Positions 1 through 8,599 of a stretch of 64,000 nt of DNA are shown piece by piece. The stretch spans positions 84,967-148,966 of the forward strand of contig JAMNXU010000010.1 of NCBI GenBank assembly GCA_023623175.1, given 5' to 3'. The notes under the pieces were generated by a model that was not told the origin of the DNA, ran no database searches, and saw nothing but the letters and a program-made list of their open reading frames with translations. Source of the DNA: Bacillota bacterium. Lineage in GTDB: Bacteria > Bacillota > Clostridia > Acetivibrionales > JAMNXU01. How positions within the stretch are numbered: the stretch's first letter is position 1; every line of letters starts with the position of its first letter. The position numbers and the translations under genes were made by a program.

Positions 1-35
1 TCTCCCTGCCGTTTTTTCAGCATCAGCATGCAGGA

Positions 36-64
36 TTTACCGCCACGGGGCAATGTATTATAAT
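36..64 (+). promoter_or_regulatory. Probable sigma-A promoter of murD
   Basis: TTTACC and TATAAT are separated by exactly 17 bases. The -10 box is perfect and the -35 box is moderate. It lies about 60 bases upstream of the murD start, and no other promoter is visible in the short leader. Confidence 0.6.
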
Positions 65-126
65 AGTATCGTTGTTTACGATGGTTGTAAATAACATATA
101 AATCCATGATCCGGAGGATTGCATGA

Positions 127-1521
127 ATGAGCGCCAGGATTGAAGAATTCAAAAAATACATAAAAGACAGGAAAGTGGCGGTACTGGGAATAGGAATCAG
201 CAATGTTCCGCTGATTAAGTACCTGTATAACCTTGGAGTAGACATTACGGCCTTTGACAGGGCTGACCGCGACTGGCTCGAGCCGTCGCTCAGAAAACTC
301 GGGGATATTAACATAAAACTGTGCCTCGGCGAAAACTACCTCAGCAATCTGAAGGGTTTTGACGTAATATTCAGGACGCCGGGCATGAGATATGACATCC
401 CGGAAATCCAGGAAGAATGCAGAAGGGGAGCAGAGCTTACATCGGAGATGGAAGTGTTTTTCAGTCTTTGCCCGGCAGAAATAATTGCCGTTACCGGCAG
501 CGACGGAAAGACAACGACCACTACGCTGATCTACAAGATACTCATGGAGCAGGGATATAACTGCTGGCTCGGGGGAAACATCGGCATACCTCTTCTCAGC
601 CGGGTCGAAGAAATAGGCGAGCAGGACAAGGTGGTACTGGAACTGAGCAGCTTTCAGCTGCACACAATGAAGCAGAGCCCACACGTTGCCGTGATTACAA
701 ATTTGTCACCCAACCATCTTGATGTTCACAAGTCCATGCAGGAGTACGTGGACGCAAAGAAAAACATATTCTTGCACCAGCATCGCGACGACAGGCTTAT
801 TATAAACTACGACTGCGACCTGACGAGGGAATTTGCTGACGAAGCAAGGGGAGAAGTGAGGTTTTTCAGCAGGAGGAAGGAACTCGAAAATGGTGCCTTT
901 GTCCGCGACGGGAAAATTATATATAAAAAAGACGGAAAAGAAATTTACATAGCCGATACCGACGACATAATACTTCCGGGACTGCACAACCTCGAAAACT
1001 ACCTGGCGGCCACGGCGGCGACAATAGATTACGTGGAACCGCAGGCCATAAGGAAAATCGCTTCAACCTTTGAGGGAGTGGAACACAGGAATGAGTTTGT
1101 GCGCGAAGTAAACGGCGTCAGGTTCTACAATGACTCGATAGCATCAAGCCCGGCGAGGACCATTGCGGGACTGAATTCCTTCAACCAGAAAGTTATCCTC
1201 ATTGCAGGAGGGAAGGACAAAAAAATACCCTATGATCCGCTGGGCGAAGCCATACTGGACAAGGTTAAAACACTGATACTTATAGGCGCTACTGCGCCCC
1301 TGATTGAAAAGGCCCTGTACGATGCGGCTGCAAAAAGGAATGTGACCGTGGACATTCCCGTAATTCACTGCACCAGTTATGAGGAAGTGGTGAAAAAAGC
1401 GTACGAGAGCGCTTCGAAAGGCGATATAGTTTATTTTTCGCCAGCCAGCACAAGCTTTGACATGTTCAGAAATTTCGAGGAACGCGGCAACTTGTTCAAG
1501 GAACTGGTCATGAAGCTGTAA
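127..1521 (+). CDS. murD: UDP-N-acetylmuramoyl-L-alanine--D-glutamate ligase MurD
   Basis: This cytoplasmic Mur ligase adds D-glutamate to UDP-MurNAc-L-Ala during peptidoglycan precursor synthesis. At 464 residues it has the family length. The ATP-binding loop GSDGKTTTTT is near residue 123, followed by the central-domain segment NLSPNHLDVH, the HRNEFV motif near 318 and the C-terminal ligase-domain segment GGKDKK. The ATG at 127 is chosen because GGAGGA ends 8 bases before it; the out-of-frame ATG at 123 opens only a six-codon ORF. The gene stands alone, with its own promoter and a terminator behind it, and is not in the usual dcw cluster, at least within this window. The assignment is secure. 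Confidence 0.96.
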   Translation: MSARIEEFKKYIKDRKVAVLGIGISNVPLIKYLYNLGVDITAFDRADRDWLEPSLRKLGDINIKLCLGENYLSNLKGFDVIFRTPGMRYDIPEIQEECRRGAELTSEMEVFFSLCPAEIIAVTGSDGKTTTTTLIYKILMEQGYNCWLGGNIGIPLLSRVEEIGEQDKVVLELSSFQLHTMKQSPHVAVITNLSPNHLDVHKSMQEYVDAKKNIFLHQHRDDRLIINYDCDLTREFADEARGEVRFFSRRKELENGAFVRDGKIIYKKDGKEIYIADTDDIILPGLHNLENYLAATAATIDYVEPQAIRKIASTFEGVEHRNEFVREVNGVRFYNDSIASSPARTIAGLNSFNQKVILIAGGKDKKIPYDPLGEAILDKVKTLILIGATAPLIEKALYDAAAKRNVTVDIPVIHCTSYEEVVKKAYESASKGDIVYFSPASTSFDMFRNFEERGNLFKELVMKL

Positions 1522-1530
1522 GAAGTAAAC

Positions 1531-1566
1531 AAAAACCTTGCGCATGGTAATCATCGCAAGGTTTTT
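1531..1566. terminator. Bidirectional intrinsic terminator between murD and the FAD oxidoreductase gene
   Basis: A perfect 12-base inverted repeat AAAAACCTTGCG / CGCAAGGTTTTT encloses a 12-base loop. The arms supply a T-run on both strands, so it can end murD and the convergent minus-strand gene. Confidence 0.85.
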
Positions 1567-1610
1567 CAGTAATTAACGAAATTTTATCAGTGAAGCTTTT
1601 TATGGCTGCT

Positions 1611-2942
1611 TTACAGAGCAGATCCGCCCTGTTTCAGCAATGATCGCACTTCGACGCCGTCAATTTCCTGTATGGGCCTGTTCCGGTGCAGCGATAACCA
1701 GGAAGCGACTCCCGCGGCTTCTCCGAGCTGGTTCAGGTTTATCATTACCCTGAGCGCGCCGAAGGCTCCTTCATCAGCGTGGATCATTCTGCCCACGGCG
1801 ATGAAATTTACGCACTGTTCCTGTATGAGATTCTCAAAAGGCAGCTGGTAGTACTTGGTGCTCTCGCCGTAATAATTATGTTCGTCCCTCCAGCTTCCGA
1901 TGATGATTTTTTCGTTTTTGCCGTAATGGGTGGCCGTCGTTCCGTCCAGGTATTTGAAAGTAATGCCGTTATCGTGGCTGTGATGGATGTCTACGCGGTA
2001 TGTCCCGTTCAAAACGGCGCTTTCATACCTTTTACCCGTCAGCAGGGCTCTTTCGTTGGCCATGTATCTTGTTTTGTAATGAACCGTTTCCCTGATTCCG
2101 ATATGAGAACAGGTGTTGACAAGAGCGAATTTCCTGCCGCTGTACTTATTGAGCATCCTGACTATGGCGTCGGCCTGCCTTCTGCCTTCCATTTCGGCAT
2201 GGGTAAGGTCGTCGGCGCGGCTGCAGAGTACATTGTAGACGTGGGTGTCGGCTCTCAGCGTGATGTTGTCCAGCCCGGGCACTTCCGTGCTCCATCCCCA
2301 GTCATTGTCAACGCCGAATTCCTCACCGTGTTTTTCCACGAGATCGCCTAGGTTGATACCTGTCATGTCACCGAGCATGAAAAAACATGAGGTAGGCGGC
2401 TGGATGGATTTACCCACGTAGGAAGGCAGCCTGAGGTCCCTAGCGAGATCTCCGTCACCTGTGGCGTCTATGAAAAAATTCGCCTTTATGGCGCTTCTTC
2501 CGTCCTTGTTCTCAATGATGGCATGGGTAATCCTGTTGCCATCACAAGCCAGCGCTGAATAATAGGTATGAAGGTATGCCTTGATTTTGTGTTCTTTTAT
2601 AAGGTTGTCCAGTTCAACCTTTAAATTATTCGGGTTTAACTGGAAATTTCTCTTCGCTGTTTCTCTTACAGCATCGGTTTTTTTGAGCCTTTCTATTACT
2701 TCATGGGACAATCCCGCGATTATCTGGTTTTTTCCATCAACATCATAAAGGGAGTGCCATATGTTTACCAGCCCCGCGGTTGCAACGCCGCCGAAGCAGT
2801 TTTGCTTCTCCACGATGACAACCTTCAGACCGAGGCGCGCCGCCCTTACAGCAGCAAAAACTCCGGTGCAGCTTCCTCCGACCACGCAGAGGTCGGCTTC
2901 ATAACAAACGGGAATTCTCCTTGAAGGTTCAGTAATATACAT
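1611..2942 (-). CDS. FAD-dependent oxidoreductase (PF12831-type), substrate unknown
   Basis: This 443-residue flavoprotein has an N-terminal dinucleotide fold: a beta strand, then GGSCTGVFAA near residue 22, an acidic strand end VIVEK near 46, and the FGGVATAGLVN segment that follows in the FAD_oxidored family. DATGDGDLA near residue 160 is the second FAD contact region. The C-terminal AVGRMIHADEGAFGALRV segment is also family-typical. There is no signal peptide or membrane segment. An AAGGTG ribosome site precedes the ATG. It stands alone between murD and a tRNA operon, so context gives no substrate; relatives are often near carbohydrate genes. The fold is confident, the function is not. Confidence 0.8.
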   Translation of the reverse strand: MYITEPSRRIPVCYEADLCVVGGSCTGVFAAVRAARLGLKVVIVEKQNCFGGVATAGLVNIWHSLYDVDGKNQIIAGLSHEVIERLKKTDAVRETAKRNFQLNPNNLKVELDNLIKEHKIKAYLHTYYSALACDGNRITHAIIENKDGRSAIKANFFIDATGDGDLARDLRLPSYVGKSIQPPTSCFFMLGDMTGINLGDLVEKHGEEFGVDNDWGWSTEVPGLDNITLRADTHVYNVLCSRADDLTHAEMEGRRQADAIVRMLNKYSGRKFALVNTCSHIGIRETVHYKTRYMANERALLTGKRYESAVLNGTYRVDIHHSHDNGITFKYLDGTTATHYGKNEKIIIGSWRDEHNYYGESTKYYQLPFENLIQEQCVNFIAVGRMIHADEGAFGALRVMINLNQLGEAAGVASWLSLHRNRPIQEIDGVEVRSLLKQGGSAL

Positions 2943-3111
2943 TTCTTTTGCACCTTATGTAAAAATCTGACCAATCGCCCTTATAAAATTCTACCACAGC
3001 GAATGTACTTTCACCAATTTTACTTAAACAAATACCTTAACCGAACCGATTTCCTGAAAAATCATCAGACAAACAACACAGCCGCATTCGCTGAATATCC
3101 AACAAAAACTG

Positions 3112-3145
3112 AAATAAACAAAGCGGACGTCCATGACGTCCGCTT
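3112..3145 (-). terminator. Intrinsic terminator of the tRNA operon
   Basis: The 10-base perfect arms AAGCGGACGT / ACGTCCGCTT flank a 5-base loop. On the minus strand they are followed by TGTTTATTTC. It lies directly after the tRNA-Tyr 3' end. Confidence 0.8.
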
Positions 3146-3146
3146 T

Positions 3147-3231
3147 TGGTGGGGAGAGATGGATTCGAACCATCGAAGTCAGCGACAACAGATTTACAGT
3201 CTGCCCCCTTTGGCCACTTGGGTATCTCCCC
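3147..3231 (-). tRNA. tRNA-Tyr (anticodon GTA)
   Basis: The minus strand reads GGGGAGATAC at the 5' end, pairing with the 3' acceptor strand, and ends with an encoded CCA. The anticodon loop is CTGTAAA (GTA). The variable arm is long, as expected of bacterial tRNA-Tyr, giving 85 nucleotides in total. The T-arm GGTTCGAATCC is intact. Confidence 0.95.
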
Positions 3232-3240
3232 GTATTTTTA

Positions 3241-3317
3241 TGGTGGGCCTTCAGGGACTCGAACCCCGGACCAACCGGTTATGAGCCGGTTGCTCTAACC
3301 AACTGAGCTAAAGGCCC
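3241..3317 (-). tRNA. tRNA with CAT anticodon (elongator Met, or Ile2 after lysidine modification)
   Basis: This is a 77-nucleotide cloverleaf on the minus strand. GGGCCTT pairs with AAGGCCC, the D-arm is AGCTCAGTTGGTTAGAGC, the anticodon stem is ACCGG/CCGGT around CTCATAA, the T-arm is intact and CCA is encoded. A 5' G that pairs in the acceptor stem rules out an initiator tRNA. Sequence alone by eye does not separate elongator Met from TilS-modified Ile2. Confidence 0.93.
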
Positions 3318-3334
3318 TCGAAGTGACACGAATT

Positions 3335-3363
3335 AGTATACAAGAAAAAACTGAGTGAGTCAA
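3335..3363 (-). promoter_or_regulatory. Strong sigma-A promoter of the tRNA operon
   Basis: On the minus strand TTGACT and TATACT are 17 bases apart, ending about 18 bases before the mature 5' end of the CAT tRNA. Both tRNAs lie between this promoter and the terminator, so they form a two-gene operon. Confidence 0.8.
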
Positions 3364-3418
3364 TAGAGAAATTTCATCTGCGCCGTGGCAATTTTTTTAG
3401 TTTCACGGCATGAATTTT

Positions 3419-3447
3419 TTTACAAACCATGTCGGCTTTGCTATAAT
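3419..3447 (+). promoter_or_regulatory. Probable sigma-A promoter of the M42 peptidase operon
   Basis: TTTACA and TATAAT with a 17-base spacer lie about 130 bases upstream of the first M42 gene. The leader of about 120 bases shows no obvious hairpin. Confidence 0.65.
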
Positions 3448-3575
3448 TAAGTTGTTGTTCAGGAATAATTAAATGCGTATATGCAACATTAATTTTAAAA
3501 AGACACGCACCATTGGCTGATAAGTGCCGCTTATTTATTGCATATGCGTATCACTGCTTAACGGGAGTGTTTTCC

Positions 3576-4652
3576 ATGGAAATAAAAGAAGCTTTGAAAG
3601 AACTGGGCTGCATAAATGCGATCACGGGGTTTGAAAAATGTGCGTCTGAGAAAATAAGGCAATTGTTTGAATCCCGTGGAATACCTGCAAAAGTCGATCC
3701 TTTTTTTAATGTTGTCGGCCGTTTGAAAGGACGGGGTGAACCGAGGAGAAAAATCCTCGTAACAGCCCACTATGATGAAATCGGTCTGTTGGTCAAAAGC
3801 ATAGACGAAAGGGGATTTATATATTTCACCAACGTCGGGGGAATAGATTCGAGGATTTTGCCCGCACAGGAAGTTATTGTTCATGGCAGAAAAGACATAC
3901 CGGGAGTGATAGGAGCCAAGCCGCCCCACCTTATGGAAGCCGATGAAGCGGACAAGGCTCTCAGGATGAAGGATTTGACCATTGACACGGGACTTGATGC
4001 CGAAGAAGTGAAAAAATACGTTTCCGTGGGAGATCCCATATCCATTAAATCAGAAATGATCAGCCTGTCCGGTGGGAAATTTTCTTCAAAAGCCCTGGAC
4101 AACAGGGCCGGGGTAGCAACATTGCTGCAGCTGGCGGCAGAGTTGAAGGGATACGATCATTGCTGCGATATCTACCTTTGTGCCACGGTACAGGAGGAAA
4201 CCGGCGCAGCAGGAGCGGTGAACCTCGCATATAACGTCGAACCCGATTTATCCGTTGTAGTTGACGTGTGCCACGGCGACATGCCCGGCGTTGAAAAAGA
4301 AGTGGCTTTTCCGCTGGGAAAAGGTCCTGCTATAGGCGTCGGACCGATTTTAAACCCGGAAATGACAGAATTGATGATCAGCGTGGCAAAAGAGGAAAAT
4401 ATACCGTACCAGGTCGATGTGGAACCACGAACAACGGGCACCGAAGCCTGGGTGACACAGGTTTCAAAAATGGGAATACCCACCGTACTGGTTTCAATTC
4501 CCCTGAGATATATGCATACTCCGATAGAAACACTGGATGCCGGTGATGTAAAAGCTGCCGCAAAACTGCTGGCAAGGTTTTTCACAGCCGTTGACCGGTG
4601 CTGGAACTGCCCCGAAAAGCCTTTGGAGTTGGGCCGGCTGGAGGTGAAATAA
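3576..4652 (+). CDS. M42 family metallopeptidase (glutamyl/deblocking aminopeptidase-like), copy 1
   Basis: This 358-residue cytosolic aminopeptidase of the TET/CelM (M42) family probably trims peptides with a di-metal centre. The expected ligands are present: AHYDEIG (His, Asp), ALDNRAG (bridging Asp), VQEETG (catalytic Glu and ligand Glu), VVDVCHGD (Asp) and RYMHTP (His). The ATG at 3576 is preferred over the TTG at 3513 because GGGAG sits 8 bases before it and the N-terminus then matches the family. It is the first of three adjacent paralogues and is clearly diverged from the other two, for example in TAHYDE rather than AAHMDE. Substrate specificity cannot be read from sequence. Confidence 0.9.
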   Translation: MEIKEALKELGCINAITGFEKCASEKIRQLFESRGIPAKVDPFFNVVGRLKGRGEPRRKILVTAHYDEIGLLVKSIDERGFIYFTNVGGIDSRILPAQEVIVHGRKDIPGVIGAKPPHLMEADEADKALRMKDLTIDTGLDAEEVKKYVSVGDPISIKSEMISLSGGKFSSKALDNRAGVATLLQLAAELKGYDHCCDIYLCATVQEETGAAGAVNLAYNVEPDLSVVVDVCHGDMPGVEKEVAFPLGKGPAIGVGPILNPEMTELMISVAKEENIPYQVDVEPRTTGTEAWVTQVSKMGIPTVLVSIPLRYMHTPIETLDAGDVKAAAKLLARFFTAVDRCWNCPEKPLELGRLEVK

Positions 4653-4657
4653 CGCTT

Positions 4658-5725
4658 ATGAACAATGAATTTGCTTTCTTAAAGGATCTTGTTTCCTTAT
4701 ACGGAGTTTCTGGCAACGAGGGCGAAGTGAGGGAATACGTTAAAAAACAGGCACAGCCCCTTGCCGACGAAATAACTGTCGATGCCCTTGGCAATCTTAT
4801 TGCATTTAAAAAAGGAAGGCGGCCGGGCAAAAAAATAATGCTCGCAGCCCACATGGATGAAGTCGGATTCATTATCACGGGGCACTCAGACAACGGAACA
4901 CTGAAGTTTGCGACTGTCGGCGGGATCGACGACAGGATACTGCCGGGGAAAAAGGTACTGGTGGGAAAGAAGGCCCTGCCAGGCGTCATCGGTTTCAAAC
5001 CGGTTCACCTCGTTGAAAAGGAAGAGGCGAATAAGGTCGTAAAGATTAAAAACCTTTACATAGACATCGGCGCCGACAGCAAAAACGACGCGGAAAAGCT
5101 TGTGCAGCGCGGAGAGTATGCCTGCTTTACGGGCGAATATGCTGAAATGGGCAACTGCATCAAGGCCAGGGCCCTGGATAACCGCGCAGGATGCGCTCTG
5201 CTGCTGGAAATCCTGAAAAACAGGTACGACTTCGATTTGTACTGCTGCTTTACCGTCCAGGAAGAAGTGGGACTGAGGGGAGCACAGGCAGCTTCCTGGA
5301 GGATAGCGCCCGATCTGGCTATAATCGTCGAGACTACAACATGCGGAGATGTAGCGGGCGTCGAAAAACACGAATATTCCACGGAACTCGGAAAAGGTCC
5401 TGCGCTGACGGTCATGGACCGAACGACCATCTCGGACAGGGGCCTCGTCGAGTTTATCCGTAATGTCGCGGAGCGGGAAAATATCCTGTTCCAGTTCAAG
5501 AAAGGTGCTGCCGGCGGAAATGACGCAGGCGCTGTCCAGCGGTCGCGCAGCGGCGTAAAGGTTGCATCGGTTTCCGTTCCGTGCAGGTATATTCATTCGC
5601 CGGTAAACATGATGCACCGCGAAGATTTCATGAATTGCAAAAAACTTCTCGAAGCTGTTTTAAGCAGGATCGACAGAGAGCCGGAAGTATTTGGAAAATT
5701 CATTAACGGAGGAATGGGATTATGA
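4658..5725 (+). CDS. M42 family metallopeptidase, copy 2
   Basis: This 355-residue paralogue carries AAHMDEVG, ALDNRAG, VQEEVGLRG, IVETTTCGD and RYIHSP. All metal and catalytic positions are filled; Glu replaces Asp at the third ligand, a substitution known in M42. The ATG at 4658 is chosen because GGAGGTG, inside the tail of copy 1, lies 11 bases upstream. The spacing to copy 1 is 5 bases, and the stop overlaps copy 3, so the three genes are one translationally linked operon. Different ligand and pocket residues suggest the copies divide substrates or assemble into mixed TET particles (inference). Confidence 0.9.
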   Translation: MNNEFAFLKDLVSLYGVSGNEGEVREYVKKQAQPLADEITVDALGNLIAFKKGRRPGKKIMLAAHMDEVGFIITGHSDNGTLKFATVGGIDDRILPGKKVLVGKKALPGVIGFKPVHLVEKEEANKVVKIKNLYIDIGADSKNDAEKLVQRGEYACFTGEYAEMGNCIKARALDNRAGCALLLEILKNRYDFDLYCCFTVQEEVGLRGAQAASWRIAPDLAIIVETTTCGDVAGVEKHEYSTELGKGPALTVMDRTTISDRGLVEFIRNVAERENILFQFKKGAAGGNDAGAVQRSRSGVKVASVSVPCRYIHSPVNMMHREDFMNCKKLLEAVLSRIDREPEVFGKFINGGMGL

Positions 5726-6705
5726 TAAGTCTGTTGGAAAAACTTACGCAGGCATTCGGGGTTTCTGGCAACGAAGAACAGGTGAGAGATCTTATATGCA
5801 ATGAAATAAAGGATTACGTTGATTCGTACCATGTGGATGCGCTGGGAAACCTGATAGCGGTGAAAAAAGGCAGCGGAAGGAAGATCATGCTCGCGGCCCA
5901 TATGGACGAAATAGGCGTAATGGCTACACACATCGATGATAAGGGATTTATCCGGTTTACGAATATAGGCGGCATATCGCCCCATATTTTCGTCGGACAA
6001 AAGGTGCGATTTGCCAACGGCACCTGTGGAGCGATCTTTTACGAAGAAAAGGACGCAGACATGAAAAATCTTAAATTTTCGAAAATGTATATAGATATAG
6101 GCGCTTCATCACGTGCAGAGGCTGAAAAGAAAGTCAAAACGGGCGATACTGCGTGCTTTTTGAGCAATTTGACCGTACAGGGCGAGTTTGCATACTCAAA
6201 GGCCATGGATGACCGATGCGGATGTGCCGTCCTCGTGGAACTGATCAGGAACCTGTCCCAGACAAGCAATGAACTGTATTTTGTATTTACCGTCCAGGAA
6301 GAAGTTGGACTTCGCGGAGCAAGAACAGCTGCTTTCCAGATTGTGCCCGACATTGCCATAGCTGTTGATATCACGCGCACCGGTGACACTCCCGAGGCAG
6401 AACTGATGGAAGTTCAGTGCGGAAAGGGTCCCGCGGTTAAAATAAAGGACAGTAATATAATTGCCCATCCCGAAGTTAAAAGGCTGCTTGCAGATTGCGC
6501 CGGGAAAAACAATATCCCGTTCCAGTACGAAGTTCTTGAAAGGGGAGGCACCGACGCCGGCGCCATCCATATAACCGCAGGCGGGATACCGAGCGGAGCG
6601 CTGTCCATACCATGCCGATACATCCATTCTCCCGTCGAATGCATAAGTCTCAGGGACCTGGAGAATGCCGTGAAAATTCTGAGGGAGGCAGTAAAACAGG
6701 CTTAA
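5722..6705 (+). CDS. M42 family metallopeptidase, copy 3
   Basis: This is the shortest of the three paralogues, at 327 residues. It has AAHMDEIG, AMDDRCG, VQEEVGLRG, IAVDITRTGD and RYIHSP, so the di-metal site is complete. Its ATG overlaps the stop of copy 2 (ATGA) and has GGAGG upstream. Compared with copies 1 and 2 it lacks about 30 residues, mostly in the loop region after residue 90, so the substrate-access domain is probably smaller. A strong terminator follows. Confidence 0.9.
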   Translation: MISLLEKLTQAFGVSGNEEQVRDLICNEIKDYVDSYHVDALGNLIAVKKGSGRKIMLAAHMDEIGVMATHIDDKGFIRFTNIGGISPHIFVGQKVRFANGTCGAIFYEEKDADMKNLKFSKMYIDIGASSRAEAEKKVKTGDTACFLSNLTVQGEFAYSKAMDDRCGCAVLVELIRNLSQTSNELYFVFTVQEEVGLRGARTAAFQIVPDIAIAVDITRTGDTPEAELMEVQCGKGPAVKIKDSNIIAHPEVKRLLADCAGKNNIPFQYEVLERGGTDAGAIHITAGGIPSGALSIPCRYIHSPVECISLRDLENAVKILREAVKQA

Positions 6706-6751
6706 AAGGGCATTTCGAAATAAAAAAGGTAAAAAACAATATTAATAAAAA

Positions 6752-6784
6752 AAAGAAGGAGCAAAATTCCTTCTTTATTTTTTT
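6752..6784 (+). terminator. Intrinsic terminator after the M42 operon
   Basis: The 9-base arms AAAGAAGGA / TCCTTCTTT enclose a 7-base loop and are followed by ATTTTTTTG. Confidence 0.8.
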
Positions 6785-6899
6785 GCCGCGTTGTATTATA
6801 ATTAAGACTAATTTATGTACGCCATCAGCATTTCGGCAGGACAGCAGTATGGCAGTGCTTGTTTAACAAATCAAAAGGTATTACGGAAGGATGGTAGGT

Positions 6900-8402
6900 A
6901 TGTTTTTAAAGTATGCTTTTCTTTTGCTATTCGTATTATTAATGGTTTCCGTAGGTGTTTACAGCCGTAAAAAAATCAAAAATGTGCAGGACTTTTTCCT
7001 CGGAGGCAGGAAAATGGGTCCGTGGCTTTCTTCGTTTGCCTACGGCACGACTTATTTTTCAGCGGTGATTTTTGTCGGATATGCCGGAAAAACAGGCTGG
7101 GGTTTTGGTCTTTCCGGAACATGGGTGGGCATCGGCAACGCCGTTATTGGAAGCCTTTTGGCCTGGCTTATACTGGCCCGGCGTACGCGCAGTATAACCC
7201 ACGAGCTCGGCGCTTCGACAATGCCCGAGTTTTTTGAGAAGCGCTACAACAGCAAGGCCATGAAAATAGTAACCGCACTGATTATCTTCATTTTCCTTGT
7301 GCCGTACTCCGCATCGGTGTACCAGGGTCTGAGCTATATCTTCGAGCAGGCTTTCGGAATTCCCTTTATTTACTGCATGATGGCTATGGCGCTGCTTACG
7401 GGTATATACCTCATTCTGGGCGGATACATTGCGACGGCCATAAATGATTTCATCCAGGGAATTGTAATGCTTGCCGGCATGGCGATCCTGCTGGCTTCCA
7501 TTATAAGCCACCCAAAGGTGGGTGGACTTGCTGAAGGCGTCAGAAGACTGTCGGAAATACCCGGAGAGGGTTCGGGACTGGTATCGCCTTTTGGCCCCAA
7601 TCCCGCTGCGCTGTTGTCGCTGGTTTTGCTGACAAGTCTCGGCACATGGGGGCTTCCCCAGATGCTGCATAAGTTTTATGCAATTAAGGATGACGATGCC
7701 GTGAAAAGAGGCACGGTCATTTCCACTGTTTTCGCGCTAATTATCGCCGGTGGCGCTTACTTTATGGGAGCGTTCGGAAGGCTGTTCCTTGACAATACGC
7801 TGCCTGAAGTAAACGGAAGAGTCAATTTTGACCTGATAGTGCCCAGGATGCTGGACATGGCGCTGCCTGACGCACTCATGGGACTGGTTATAGTACTGGT
7901 CCTGTCGGCATCAATGTCAACGCTGTCTTCCATTGTGCTGGTCTCGAGCTCTGCCATAGCAATGGACCTTGTCAAGGGATATATAGCGCCCAATATGAAA
8001 AAGGAAAATGTGATGGTTTTGATGAGGGCGCTCTGCTGCATTTTCGTAGTACTTTCCTTCCTGGTTGCCGTTACGCCCAATGCGATACTGACGCTGATGT
8101 CCTTTTCATGGGGGACAATAGCCGGAGCATTCCTCGCGCCGTTCCTTTTCGGACTTTACTGGAAAGGTACCACCAAAGCCGGCGCCTGGGCTGGATTTGT
8201 TACCGGCCTTGCCTGCTCGCTGGGCGGCACGCTTTATTACGGCATGGATGCCAGCCGCGCGCCTGCCATCGGGGCGGTAGCCATGCTTATGTCGCTTGTC
8301 GCGGTACCTGCCGTGAGTCTGCTTACCCGGAAAAGCTTGAGCCGGGTTCACGACTCGCTTCCCAAAACTCTTGTGTCCGACGAGGCTGCGACAAAGCTTT
8401 GA
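6900..8402 (+). CDS. Sodium:solute symporter family (SSS) permease
   Basis: This is a 500-residue polytopic membrane protein with about 13 hydrophobic segments. The N-terminal segment is followed by SRKKIKNVQDFFLGGRKMG, the usual cytoplasmic loop and start of the core repeat in SSS carriers, and by the family motif region around GLPQMLHKF. It should import a small organic solute with Na+. The ATG at 6900 is preferred to 6891 because GGAAGG directly abuts 6891 but is 9 bases from 6900. It follows the peptidase operon after a terminator, so linkage to peptide use is only suggestive. The substrate (proline, pantothenate, sugar or other) cannot be assigned. Confidence 0.85.
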   Translation: MFLKYAFLLLFVLLMVSVGVYSRKKIKNVQDFFLGGRKMGPWLSSFAYGTTYFSAVIFVGYAGKTGWGFGLSGTWVGIGNAVIGSLLAWLILARRTRSITHELGASTMPEFFEKRYNSKAMKIVTALIIFIFLVPYSASVYQGLSYIFEQAFGIPFIYCMMAMALLTGIYLILGGYIATAINDFIQGIVMLAGMAILLASIISHPKVGGLAEGVRRLSEIPGEGSGLVSPFGPNPAALLSLVLLTSLGTWGLPQMLHKFYAIKDDDAVKRGTVISTVFALIIAGGAYFMGAFGRLFLDNTLPEVNGRVNFDLIVPRMLDMALPDALMGLVIVLVLSASMSTLSSIVLVSSSAIAMDLVKGYIAPNMKKENVMVLMRALCCIFVVLSFLVAVTPNAILTLMSFSWGTIAGAFLAPFLFGLYWKGTTKAGAWAGFVTGLACSLGGTLYYGMDASRAPAIGAVAMLMSLVAVPAVSLLTRKSLSRVHDSLPKTLVSDEAATKL

Positions 8403-8516
8403 TTATGACGATACCTTTAAGACTGACGCATTTGAAACTGAAAAAAATACAAAGAATTCGAAACTGAGAATATGATACCGAGCATATGAGAAAGAGCAGC
8501 ACATGGTTTGGGCAGG

Positions 8517-8545
8517 TTGCAATATGCAGCGAAGTTGTATAGTAT
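8517..8545 (+). promoter_or_regulatory. Probable promoter of the iorAB-paaK-ACT operon
   Basis: TTGCAA and TAGTAT are spaced by 17 bases and end 55 bases before the iorA start. The -10 box is imperfect. Confidence 0.5.
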
Positions 8546-8599
8546 GCAGAAAATGCTTTAAAAATACACTAATATTTGCAGTTTGGAGGTCAAAAGAGA

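Noticed and set aside
3003-3284. 93-residue ORF across the tRNA operon
   Set aside because: It covers a terminator and most of two tRNA genes on the other strand. The protein string is the usual artefact of translating tRNA sequence.
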